From Fischerella sp. JS2 (GTDB lineage Bacteria > Cyanobacteriota > Cyanobacteriia > Cyanobacteriales > Nostocaceae), in NCBI RefSeq assembly GCF_032393985.1, contig NZ_CP135918.1, forward strand, positions 5,581,724 to 5,645,723: a DNA stretch of 64,000 nt, given 5' to 3'. A program made the position numbers and the translations under genes. The first letter of the stretch is position 1; each line of letters opens with the position of its first letter. This document shows, one piece after another, positions 54,972 through 62,875 of this stretch. The notes beneath the pieces are model-generated. The model had not been told where the DNA came from, ran no database searches, and was given only the letters and a program-made list of their open reading frames with translations.

Positions 54972-55637
54972 ATGCCCTTGACGATCCTTGTAGTGGATGA
55001 CGATCCGGGCACTCGTCTGTCTATCAGCGATTATCTTGAACTGTCTGGCTACTCGGTAATTGTTGCTGATGACGGTCAAGAAGCTTTAGCAAAGGTGGAA
55101 GAGTACCATCCTGATTTGATGGTTACTGATATTGTCATGCCACGAATGAACGGTTATGAACTGGTACGCCAAGTCCGCCAAAAATCTGAATTTCGTTTGC
55201 TACCAGTAATTTTGTTGACAGCAAGAACAAAAACACAGGAAAGAATTCTTGGTTATCAATCTGGGTGTGATTTGTATTTACCCAAGCCTTTTGAATTAGA
55301 AGAGTTAGGAGCAGCTATTCGTAATTTATTGGCGCGATCACAAATTATTCAATCTGCATACCGTCTTTCTCATCTAGAAAATACCAACACTTTGGATGGT
55401 AACGGCTCACAGTTAAATGAGATTCAAAAATCCCAGTGGTTCTTAGAACTGACTCCTAGAGAACGAGAAGTTCTAGAACTTTTGACTCATGGTCTTTCTA
55501 ATGCTGATATGGGTCAAAAGTTGCACCTAAGTCCTCGGACAGTGGAAAAGTACGTCAGCAGTTTATTGAGAAAAACAGGCGCTAGCAATAGAGCTGAATT
55601 AGTGCGCTTTGCAATGAAACATGGTCTAGTAGAGTGA
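54972..55637 (+). CDS. Response regulator, NarL/LuxR type
   Basis: 221 residues from the ATG at 54972, preceded by TAGGGGTG; an extension to 54906 is unlikely. The receiver domain has the acidic pair in VVDDDPG, phosphoacceptor Asp53 in MVTDIVMPRMNG, and LPKPFE with the conserved Lys. The LuxR helix-turn-helix follows: LTPREREVLELLTHGLSNADMGQKLHLSPRTVEKYVSSLLRKTG, given here in fragments LTPREREVLEL and LSPRTVEKYVSSLLRKTG. It resembles the plastid/cyanobacterial Ycf29 class, from memory. A cognate kinase is not adjacent. Confidence 0.88.
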   Translation: MPLTILVVDDDPGTRLSISDYLELSGYSVIVADDGQEALAKVEEYHPDLMVTDIVMPRMNGYELVRQVRQKSEFRLLPVILLTARTKTQERILGYQSGCDLYLPKPFELEELGAAIRNLLARSQIIQSAYRLSHLENTNTLDGNGSQLNEIQKSQWFLELTPREREVLELLTHGLSNADMGQKLHLSPRTVEKYVSSLLRKTGASNRAELVRFAMKHGLVE

Positions 55638-55830
55638 TTAGAAAGTGTAGGGGGGCGTAGTGTAGTTCAGTTATTAATTATCAGTTATCAGTTGTCAAAT
55701 TCTATTACTAACTGTTAACTGTTAACTAATTCCTAACCCCTATTAAAAACAAAATATTTGTAGCTTGTGAATTTTATACAAGTTAGTAAACAATTTTATT
55801 AACAAAGTGATTATTTTTGTTGCGATCGCT

Positions 55831-56799
55831 CTAAGAACCAAAAGCTAGTTGAGATTCTATTCGTTCAATTGCTGATCGCCAAACTTCATATCCATTTTCG
55901 CTTAGGTGTAAACCATCTGTGGTTAAATCTTCCCGCAAGTTTCCTTCAAAATCTGCAAACCAACTATAGAGATTGAGATAATTTACTCCTTCTTTTTGGG
56001 CAATCAAAGCAAGTTGATGATTGAGAGTACGAATGCGGTTATTAGGAATAGTAGACAAGCGGCTTGGCAAGATAGATTGAATAATAATTATACTCTCTGG
56101 ATGATTTTGTCGTAAGCGTCGGATAATCAAGCGATAATTGCTTAAAATCGTTTCATTACTTTTACCTTGGCGTAGGTCGTTAATCCCAACCATGACATAA
56201 ATGACACTCGGTTTAGTTTTGGCAAAAGCCGATAATCTTTTTAAAACACCACTAGAAGTATCGCCGGAAATTCCCTGATTCAACCACAAATTTTCATGCT
56301 TGAGCATTTCTTTCGGAAACCACATACTCAAGGAATCGCCAAGAAGGATACTCAAGCGATTTTTACCTTGACCCTTGGCCATTGCTTTGGCTTCCATCGC
56401 TAACAAACTTTTCCAATCTTCATAAGTTAATTGATGGTTATTACCATCCCATAATGTCTTTAATTCTTCCTCGGCTATGCGTGTATAAATTTGACCAGCT
56501 TTGAGAGCAGCTAATCTATGATAATAAAGTTCGTTTCCAGACGTAGGCTTCCAAATAGGTTCATAGCTTGGTGTTAAAAATAATTCTGTTGCTACAGGCA
56601 AATTTTGCTCGCTAAATTCTGGTGAAGAAGTTTCCAACGTGGGGACTAATGTCTCACTTACTACTGGCTGTAAGTTTTCTTTGTTCTTTCCGTGTACTGG
56701 ATAATCATCAGTATGAAAAATAGATTGTTGTGGTAAAGTCGATGCTGGTAAAACTAATCCTGTTAACAAGCCTGCTGCCAACAGATAAACATCCCTCAT
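55831..56799 (-). CDS. SGNH/GDSL-type esterase
   Basis: 322 residues from the ATG at 56799, with GGGAGA upstream; ATG at 56835 is the longer option. A signal peptide lies at 1-23. SGNH motifs: LLGDSLSM (nucleophile Ser), GISGDTSSG (Gly), VGINDLRQG (Asn), and TTDGLHLSENGY (Asp and His). It is an exported lipase/esterase or acyl-transferase-like enzyme, possibly acting on envelope acetyl groups. The substrate is unknown. Confidence 0.85.
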   Translation of the reverse strand: MRDVYLLAAGLLTGLVLPASTLPQQSIFHTDDYPVHGKNKENLQPVVSETLVPTLETSSPEFSEQNLPVATELFLTPSYEPIWKPTSGNELYYHRLAALKAGQIYTRIAEEELKTLWDGNNHQLTYEDWKSLLAMEAKAMAKGQGKNRLSILLGDSLSMWFPKEMLKHENLWLNQGISGDTSSGVLKRLSAFAKTKPSVIYVMVGINDLRQGKSNETILSNYRLIIRRLRQNHPESIIIIQSILPSRLSTIPNNRIRTLNHQLALIAQKEGVNYLNLYSWFADFEGNLREDLTTDGLHLSENGYEVWRSAIERIESQLAFGS

Positions 56800-57149
56800 A
56801 TCGTAATTTCTCCCAATAATTGCTCTTTTTCCCAAAATCAGCGTTTTTTAGCTGGTATCAGGAAAATTCTTCATTAGCTAAATTATCACCTTTTACAGTA
56901 TTTACACTGAATAAGTGTAATTAGCTAGCTTGTGAGATTAGTTTTACAATATCTTTAATGTATTTAGCTAGTGTCGAGCATGTCTAATTAATTACTATTG
57001 TTACCAAAACATTAGAGTTTTTACTAGGTGAGCAATCTTCATGACAATATCTTTTGAGTGCTGAATTGTTTTTTGCAATCAGCTAATGATTGTTGCTGTG
57101 AGACATCAAGAATCACCGACCCTTTAGGACGGTGAGTATATCAAATGAC
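56800..57149. other. Intergenic region
   Basis: About 350 bases between the SGNH and GNAT genes. A hairpin at 57113-57135 (TCACCG/CGGTGA with CCCT...AGG inside) lies just after the GNAT stop. No gene. Confidence 0.4.
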
Positions 57150-57665
57150 TTAGTTATCTTGGTAATGCATGAATACTACAGGCACAATCCGCAACTTTTT
57201 TCCTAACTCAGATAATTGAAACTTGCGCTGAAGCGATCGCGGTAAATCTTCAAAACAAATAGGTACAAAACCAAACCTGTGATAAAATTCAGCCAGACGC
57301 TGACCCAAACACTCCAGGTATAGCGGTTGAGTAGCAACATGGATTAATTGCTGAGTCAGAACACTCCCCAAATTGCGATCGCGCCAATTTGCTTTGACTA
57401 CTAAACTACCAAGTTCTTGTGCGCCGGAAAACTTACGTAGTTGTCCACAAGCTACTACTTGTTGTTCACATTCAATCACCCAGAATTGTTGCCAATTTAA
57501 TTGTGTCGGGTCAAGTTTAGCTGACAGCACCAACCAGCGAATTGACCAGATATCAGTAGATGTTGCTTTGCGGAGAATGCAACTAGATGGTAAAGATAAA
57601 TCATCTTTTTTCATAAGAAAATTCGGCGCAAATAAAAGCAAATTCGCGTTCCAGCTTTTAGTCAT
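57150..57665 (-). CDS. GNAT N-acetyltransferase
   Basis: 171 residues. GNAT fold with LRKATSTDIWSIRWLVL at the start, VIECEQQVVACGQLRKF as central strands, and the acetyl-CoA loop in WRDRNLGSVLTQQLI. The loop lacks the canonical Q/R-x-x-G-x-G/A in full (RDRNLGS). The C-terminus has YHRFGFVPI. Substrate unknown; the alternative start is the ATG 51 bases in. Confidence 0.75.
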   Translation of the reverse strand: MTKSWNANLLLFAPNFLMKKDDLSLPSSCILRKATSTDIWSIRWLVLSAKLDPTQLNWQQFWVIECEQQVVACGQLRKFSGAQELGSLVVKANWRDRNLGSVLTQQLIHVATQPLYLECLGQRLAEFYHRFGFVPICFEDLPRSLQRKFQLSELGKKLRIVPVVFMHYQDN

Positions 57666-57864
57666 TAGTAGTAAATTTTATATTGTTTATCTGGTTATAC
57701 CAATTTAAAAAAGGATTGCAATAAAGGGAATGACATCAATCCAAATTCTCAAATCCAAAATCTTATTAGGGTATTAGCTAGCAATTAAAAGAGTGAACAA
57801 GTATGTGAAAACAAATAAATATTTAGCAGAAGTTACTGTTTTAAACTTACAGACTTATAAAAGT

Positions 57865-58173
57865 TTATATTAACCATTCCGTTGAACGTTCTCCTAAGTC
57901 TAGAGGAATACTGACAGCTTTCCCAAGTCGTGGACGTTCTCGTGTTCCTTGAATAAATTCTTGTACCTGTGCTGTTCCACCTAAATAATTCAGATAGTTT
58001 GCAATACTATCCAAATGCTCTTGGTACTCAGCCTCACTTAAGGGAAAAGAAGCTTGTTCTAGATATTTCCACATGACTTGCAAAAATATTTTACCTTGAG
58101 TGCGGCGCAGCTGAACATCATAAGAGCGTCCCCACTTTTCTAGCAGCAGTTGACGTAATTCTTGTCCTGTCAT
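57865..58173 (-). CDS. DUF3067 protein
   Basis: 102 residues from the ATG at 58173 (TTG at 58185 is the longer option). MTGQELRQLLLEKWGRSYDVQLRR and the following KIFLQVMWKYLEQASFPLSE match the DUF3067 pattern, found in cyanobacteria and plants. Function is unknown; DUF3067 proteins are predicted soluble. It lies just upstream of petC but on the opposite strand. Confidence 0.85.
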   Translation of the reverse strand: MTGQELRQLLLEKWGRSYDVQLRRTQGKIFLQVMWKYLEQASFPLSEAEYQEHLDSIANYLNYLGGTAQVQEFIQGTRERPRLGKAVSIPLDLGERSTEWLI

Positions 58174-58400
58174 GACTGTTCTCAATTATATTTTACATTT
58201 AGTTATGATGTTAAGTTCAGTTACTCAAGTATGATAAGAATATAAAGAAATGTAATGCTACAAGAAAAGATGCTAGAAATATCTTAAAAAGAAAAACTGG
58301 CGTCTTTGTGGGCATGGGCATCAAAACATAGGCATGAGTTTCTCGATAATTAGAACTCAAGTCAAAATTGTTTACAAAATACACCAAGAACGCGTAAATT

Positions 58401-58940
58401 ATGGCTCAATTTTCCGAATCAATGGACGTACCCGATATGGGGCGACGCCAGTTCATGAATCTTCTCACTTTTGGAACTGTAACCGGAGTTGCCGCAGGAG
58501 TATTATTTCCCGTTGTCAAGTATTTTATCCCGCCTGCAAGTGGTGGTGCTGGTGGTGGTACAACTGCCAAAGATGAATTGGGTAACGATGTCAGTGTCAG
58601 CAAGTTTCTAGAAAGCCATAATGTGGGCGATCGCGTTCTAGTTCAGGGACTAAAGGGCGACCCCACTTATATTGTGGTAGAAAGCAAAGAAGCAATTACT
58701 GATTACGGAATTAATGCGGTTTGCACCCACTTGGGTTGTGTTGTACCTTGGAACGCTGCTGAGAACAAATTCAAGTGTCCGTGTCACGGTTCTCAATATG
58801 ATGCAACCGGTAAAGTTGTCCGGGGACCTGCACCGCTATCTTTGGCTTTGTCTCACGCCTCTACACAAGATGATAAAATTGTCCTCACTCCTTGGACAGA
58901 AACTGACTTCCGCACAGGCGAAGAACCTTGGTGGGCCTAA
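58401..58940 (+). CDS. petC: Rieske iron-sulfur subunit of cytochrome b6f
   Basis: 179 residues. It carries electrons from plastoquinol to cytochrome f in the thylakoid lumen. The [2Fe-2S] ligands are CTHLGC (108-113) and CPCHGS (126-131). [17 protein letters not shown] at 13-29 is a Tat-type, uncleaved membrane anchor. It is followed by a Gly-rich hinge (SGGAGGGTT). It lies 109 bases upstream of petA, with which it forms the usual petCA operon. Confidence 0.97.
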   Translation: MAQFSESMDVPDMGRRQFMNLLTFGTVTGVAAGVLFPVVKYFIPPASGGAGGGTTAKDELGNDVSVSKFLESHNVGDRVLVQGLKGDPTYIVVESKEAITDYGINAVCTHLGCVVPWNAAENKFKCPCHGSQYDATGKVVRGPAPLSLALSHASTQDDKIVLTPWTETDFRTGEEPWWA

Positions 58941-59049
58941 ATTTCAGTGAACAGTGAACAGTTAGTGAATAAGCAAACCCGGTAACTGATAACTGATAAC
59001 AACTCTCCTGTATTATTTGACGTTGCTCCTAGAAACTAGTCCTTAAGAG

Positions 59050-60051
59050 ATGAGAAAAGCCTTGACACCAGCGAGACTAACTCGTAGTGCTAGAGTAATT
59101 ACCAAAACATTGCTCATTGCGATCGCTACTTTGACATTTTTCTTCACTAGCGATCTAGCCGTACCTCAATCTGCTGCCGCTTATCCATTTTGGGCCCAGC
59201 AAACCTATCCAGAAACACCCCGCGAACCGACAGGAAGGATTGTGTGCGCTAACTGCCACCTAGCAGCTAAGCCTGCGGAAGTAGAAGTTCCTCAATCAGT
59301 TCTACCTGATACAGTATTTAAAGCGGTAGTCAAAATTCCTTACAACACCAACGTTCAACAAGTAGGTGCTGACGGTTCCAAAGTTGGTTTGAACGTCGGT
59401 GCTGTGTTAATGTTGCCAGAAGGCTTCAAGATTGCTCCCGAAGATCGCATTCCTGAAGAATTGAAAGAAGAAGTAGGCGATGTTTACTTCCAGCCTTATA
59501 AAGAAGGACAAGATAACGTCCTCCTTGTCGGACCCATCCCTGGCGAACAGTACCAAGAAATCGTCTTCCCAGTTCTTTCCCCTGATCCGGCCAGCGACAA
59601 GAACATTCACTTCGGCAAATATGCAGTTCACTTGGGTGCTAACCGGGGACGCGGACAAGTTTATCCCACTGGCGAAAAGAGCAACAATACTGTTTACACA
59701 GCTTCCGCTACTGGCACAATTACCAAAATTGCCAAAGAGGAAGATGAATACGGTAGCGTTAAGTATCAACTTAGCATTCAAACTGACTCTGGCGAAACAG
59801 TTGTCGATACAATTCCAGCTGGTCCTGAGTTGATTGTTTCTGAAGGACAAGCAGTCAAAAATGGCGATGCTTTGACCAATAATCCTAACGTTGGTGGCTT
59901 TGGTCAAGATGACACAGAAATCGTACTGCAAGATCCCAACAGAGTTAAATGGATGATTGCATTCATCTGCTTGGTAATGTTAGCTCAAATCATGCTAATT
60001 CTGAAGAAGAAGCAAGTTGAAAAAGTCCAAGCAGCTGAAATGAATTTCTAA
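59050..60051 (+). CDS. petA: Cytochrome f
   Basis: 333 residues. It accepts electrons from Rieske and passes them to plastocyanin or cytochrome c6. The signal peptide is 1-44, and mature Tyr45 provides the axial ligand as in [19 protein letters not shown] (45 to 63). The heme attaches at CANCH (66-70). A C-terminal membrane helix ([18 protein letters not shown]) precedes the [15 protein letters not shown] tail. A terminator follows the stop. Confidence 0.97.
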   Translation: MRKALTPARLTRSARVITKTLLIAIATLTFFFTSDLAVPQSAAAYPFWAQQTYPETPREPTGRIVCANCHLAAKPAEVEVPQSVLPDTVFKAVVKIPYNTNVQQVGADGSKVGLNVGAVLMLPEGFKIAPEDRIPEELKEEVGDVYFQPYKEGQDNVLLVGPIPGEQYQEIVFPVLSPDPASDKNIHFGKYAVHLGANRGRGQVYPTGEKSNNTVYTASATGTITKIAKEEDEYGSVKYQLSIQTDSGETVVDTIPAGPELIVSEGQAVKNGDALTNNPNVGGFGQDDTEIVLQDPNRVKWMIAFICLVMLAQIMLILKKKQVEKVQAAEMNF

Positions 60052-60514
60052 ATTTTGATTAGAATTATCAAGTGTAAGACAGGCAATTTACCTGTCTTTT
60101 TTTATATTTAATTTTGTTACATATAATATGATGTCCAACTAATTGCTTATGATATAAAGCTTGGGCATTAAGCATTGGACATAGTGAAAAAATAACTAAT
60201 AATACCAAATTTGTGATAGGTAGCATTGTTTGAAATTACAGAAACAGTTTTGCAATAAAGACTTTCAATCCAAAATCCAAAATCCTAAAAGCCAAAATTG
60301 GTATAATCACTCATTACCGACCCCAACGAATAATATAAGTGTTCTAGCGGACATATATAAAACTAAAATGTGTGTATTGAACTGATGAATATTAGTCATA
60401 AAAAACCACCCTACTCAAAGTAATTTTGGGTAAGGTGGGAAATTCATAACCTATAAGGGAATTGAATCACGCATTGAACCGTAACATTTTGCTATAAAAA
60501 CTTAGAATTCAAAG
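60052..60514. other. Intergenic region after petA
   Basis: Contains the petA terminator at 60076-60103. A weaker inverted repeat CCACCCTAC/GTAAGGTGG lies at 60406-60438, close to the 3' end of the ATP-grasp gene. Otherwise no gene. Confidence 0.5.
60076..60103 (+). terminator. Factor-independent terminator of petCA
   Basis: AAGACAGG at 60076-60083 pairs with CCTGTCTT at 60091-60098 around a seven-base loop, then a run of seven T. 25 bases after the petA stop. Confidence 0.9.
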
Positions 60515-61552
60515 CTAAGTATGTAGCTTGTTTGATTCCTGAGTTTTAAATTTTGATGTGTAACTTGTCGCTTCTTGAAATAAGAAATCGGCAAATGCAT
60601 CTGCTAACTTCATATCAGAAAGTCCTTCAACAAATAAAAATTGACCTTGGGGATTGACCTCTAACCAAATAGGTTCGCCGTTGGCATCCAATTTCAAATC
60701 AAAGATGCCCATCCGTAGCCCCAGTATATTCATGAATGTACCTAGACCAGTCTCAGTTTCCTTTGGCAGTTGATAGGGTTCTACAACTACCTCATCCAGA
60801 TGAACACGCCAATCCAAGTGATCGCAAGTGATTAAAGCTGCGTAAAACTTATCACCAAACGCATTCACTCGCAAATGACGAGTACCAGAAATCATTTCCT
60901 GATAAATGGCTGGCGATAATCGTAATGTTTGATCGCAGGATAACAAAGCATGGTTGACCTGGTTGGTGGTTAATGGGGCTTTAGTTGTACCCGCGACTGT
61001 CTTGACGATCACTTGGTTATTCAAAGCCGTACAAAAATCGCGGATAATCTGAGGGTCTTGACTCACTAAAGTTTTAGGAACGCGTAAGCCTGCTTGCAAT
61101 GCTGCTCGTAATTGCGACAGTTTGTTCTCTGCTTTGCGACTAGCATCAGGATGATTAATCCACACGCCCCGAAATTCGTTGAGCATGATGCCAGTAAAAC
61201 TCGCCATACAATCATTCAAAATGACATCTATGGCTGCCTCATCCACTACATCAGGTGGTAGTTGAGGTTGGTGAGATTTTTTCCATGAAGTCCCACTAGG
61301 TCGCCGCCACCAAATGACATCTAGCTCCTGCACATTTACTTCTTGTCCGCCAAGAGTGGGGAGAATTGGCGCATAAGCTGCTGTCGGCGACCAAGTGAGT
61401 TTACCACTATCAGCTAATCGGTCAGTTTCGATAATGTCGCATTTGACTTGATGACGGTCTTGCAAGGTTTTCCGAATCGCATAGGCATGAAAATCCTCCT
61501 CAACCGTCACAATAGCTATATGGGGTTGATAATTAGAAGCAGTCACTGTCAT
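60515..61552 (-). CDS. ATP-grasp ligase, graspetide-maturase-like
   Basis: 345 residues from the ATG at 61552, whose first bases overlap the end of the upstream gene; an ATG at 61594 adds 14 residues. The N-terminal lobe has HIAIVTVEEDFHAYAIRKTL and the WWRRP motif (81-85) seen in MvdC/MvdD-like ATP-grasp enzymes that close omega-ester or amide rings in graspetides. The C-terminal ATP-grasp end reads WLEVNPQGQFLFVEG, with the metal-binding Glu and Asn. It overlaps the small secreted peptide gene, so the peptide is the prime substrate candidate. It could instead act on another peptide or amino acid. Confidence 0.7.
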   Translation of the reverse strand: MTVTASNYQPHIAIVTVEEDFHAYAIRKTLQDRHQVKCDIIETDRLADSGKLTWSPTAAYAPILPTLGGQEVNVQELDVIWWRRPSGTSWKKSHQPQLPPDVVDEAAIDVILNDCMASFTGIMLNEFRGVWINHPDASRKAENKLSQLRAALQAGLRVPKTLVSQDPQIIRDFCTALNNQVIVKTVAGTTKAPLTTNQVNHALLSCDQTLRLSPAIYQEMISGTRHLRVNAFGDKFYAALITCDHLDWRVHLDEVVVEPYQLPKETETGLGTFMNILGLRMGIFDLKLDANGEPIWLEVNPQGQFLFVEGLSDMKLADAFADFLFQEATSYTSKFKTQESNKLHT

Positions 61553-61814
61553 CCCATCCGTTATCACTGCCAGAGATGGTGGCACAATGCTCATTTCTCA
61601 TGGAGAGATTGGTAGCATCAGCAATAGAATTTGTGTATTCGGTAAGTCTTTCCGGTACAGGATATTCAGACGGCGGACGGACGCTCAAAACGGCAGGAAC
61701 TACTTGTTTTCCGTTACTCACTGAAGCAGTCTCAGCTGATGCTGGTGCGGTAAGAGTATTAATAGCCGCAACAGATATCATCACTGCGGGTAACAAACTG
61801 GTTTTATAGCTCAT
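61533..61814 (-). CDS. Small secreted peptide, candidate graspetide precursor
   Basis: 93 residues from the ATG at 61814, chosen because AGGA lies 8 bases upstream; an ATG six bases earlier is too close to it. Residues 1-29 are a Sec signal peptide (MSYKTSLLPAVMISVAAINT, cleavage near APASA). A Pro/Val-rich middle follows. The C-terminal CATISGSDNGWDDSDCF (77-93) holds Thr/Ser acceptors and four Asp donors between two cysteines. Its stop lies inside the ATP-grasp gene start, so the two are translationally coupled. A signal peptide is unusual for a graspetide. A secreted disulfide peptide is the alternative. Confidence 0.6.
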   Translation of the reverse strand: MSYKTSLLPAVMISVAAINTLTAPASAETASVSNGKQVVPAVLSVRPPSEYPVPERLTEYTNSIADATNLSMRNEHCATISGSDNGWDDSDCF

Positions 61815-62109
61815 GTGCATTTTCCTAATTGGAGAGTAGAGTTAAAACCATTTCTCAATGGCTTTGATGAATTTGATATTTAGTAAATTAAGAAACAATC
61901 GGGGAGAAATAGGGGAGATGAGAAAATATTGCTGACCAGGGAAAGGCAGAGGGCAGGAGGCAGGAGGCAGAAGGTAGAGACGCACCTGCACGGGATGGGT
62001 GTGGAATACCCTATCTTTTTTTCGGTATTCACACCATTACTTAATTTTCAAATATTTGTTACATTTATTTATATAAAGCAATAAAAATTAAATTAAGGAG
62101 CTAAAGATT

Positions 62110-62340
62110 ATGATGACTATCTTGATAGGATTGTTCATTGTTGGTTGGGTAGCAGCTTCCTTACTGGGTTCTATGGCTTACTTCCTGGGAGAACAAAGAA
62201 AGCCTATCCACGAACGTAACTGGCGTTCTGAATCTTTTGAAAAACTGGCTAAATCCATCACTGGTAAGGATATAGACTATAGCGATCGCACTCCTGCCTA
62301 TGGGATGGATGCCTATGCTAGCAACGTACTTCCCAACTAA
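62110..62340 (+). CDS. Small membrane protein, possibly photosystem-associated
   Basis: 76 residues. One N-terminal helix (ILIGLFIVGWVAASLLGSMAYFLG) is followed by a polar tail with KPIHERNWRSESFEKLAKSITG and ending YGMDAYASNVLPN. GGAG lies 8 bases before the start. The layout recalls small photosystem II assembly proteins such as Psb35, but I cannot confirm it from sequence. A strong terminator follows. Confidence 0.65.
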   Translation: MMTILIGLFIVGWVAASLLGSMAYFLGEQRKPIHERNWRSESFEKLAKSITGKDIDYSDRTPAYGMDAYASNVLPN

Positions 62341-62395
62341 AGTGCAGACATTGGGTTTCTTTCAGAAAAAGATGGTTTATTTGAGAGTATTTAGC

Positions 62396-62430
62396 AACCC
62401 CTAGTGAATTCACTAGGGGTTTTATTTTTT
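62396..62430 (+). terminator. Factor-independent terminator
   Basis: AACCCCTAGTG and CACTAGGGGTT form a perfect 11-bp stem with an AATT loop, followed by TTATTTTTT. It lies 55 bases after the small membrane protein gene. Confidence 0.9.
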
Positions 62431-62589
62431 AGTTATCAAGAAAGGCTTCGGGCAGATGGCAGCTATGCGAAGATCTAAAGTTTTCGTTCGTGATTGAGCC
62501 ATCTGTACCCTCTGCCAAATGGGTTTAAGACCCCCAGTAAATCGAAGATTTACTGGTCGAGGGAAAAACCTGCACAAAACGCGCAACCC

Positions 62590-62657
62590 TTCTCAAAACG
62601 AACGGAGTTATTGCAACTATTCTCAGTATTAGTGAGAAAAAACGTTCGTTTTGAGAA
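62590..62657. repeat. 15-bp perfect inverted repeat with long loop
   Basis: TTCTCAAAACGAACG at 62590-62604 is exactly complementary to 62643-62657. The 38-base loop is AT rich with a small internal stem (ATTCTCAGTATTAGTGAG). Could be an element end or RNA hairpin. Confidence 0.65.
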
Positions 62658-62875
62658 CCCACCCTCAATTGGAGTTCGCCAAGCGGAATTACCACGCATG
62701 GTTGCGCGTTTTGTGTGTAATAATGCGTCGTCTGCAATGTTCCTGGGGGTCACAAGACGCAAAACGGCGTGTCCGGTGGTATCCCCCTTTAATTCCCTTC
62801 TGCCACGGCGTTCTTTGTTCGCCCGCAGCTTTGCAACCCACGCCTCCTGTGCCTCCGTACTTCTGCCTTCTTCAA

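Larger units (their letters stand above)
62341..62875. other. Intergenic region with a GC-rich noncoding block
   Basis: After the terminator, a 400-base segment of higher GC content holds overlapping chance frames on both strands and a long inverted repeat (62590-62604 with 62643-62657). Phrases such as GGCGTTCTTTGTTCGCC look like a dispersed cyanobacterial repeat. No gene is supported. Confidence 0.45.

Noticed and set aside
57113-57135. Hairpin considered as an IS200/IS605 end
   Set aside because: No transposase or second end is nearby; it may be a simple hairpin after the GNAT gene.
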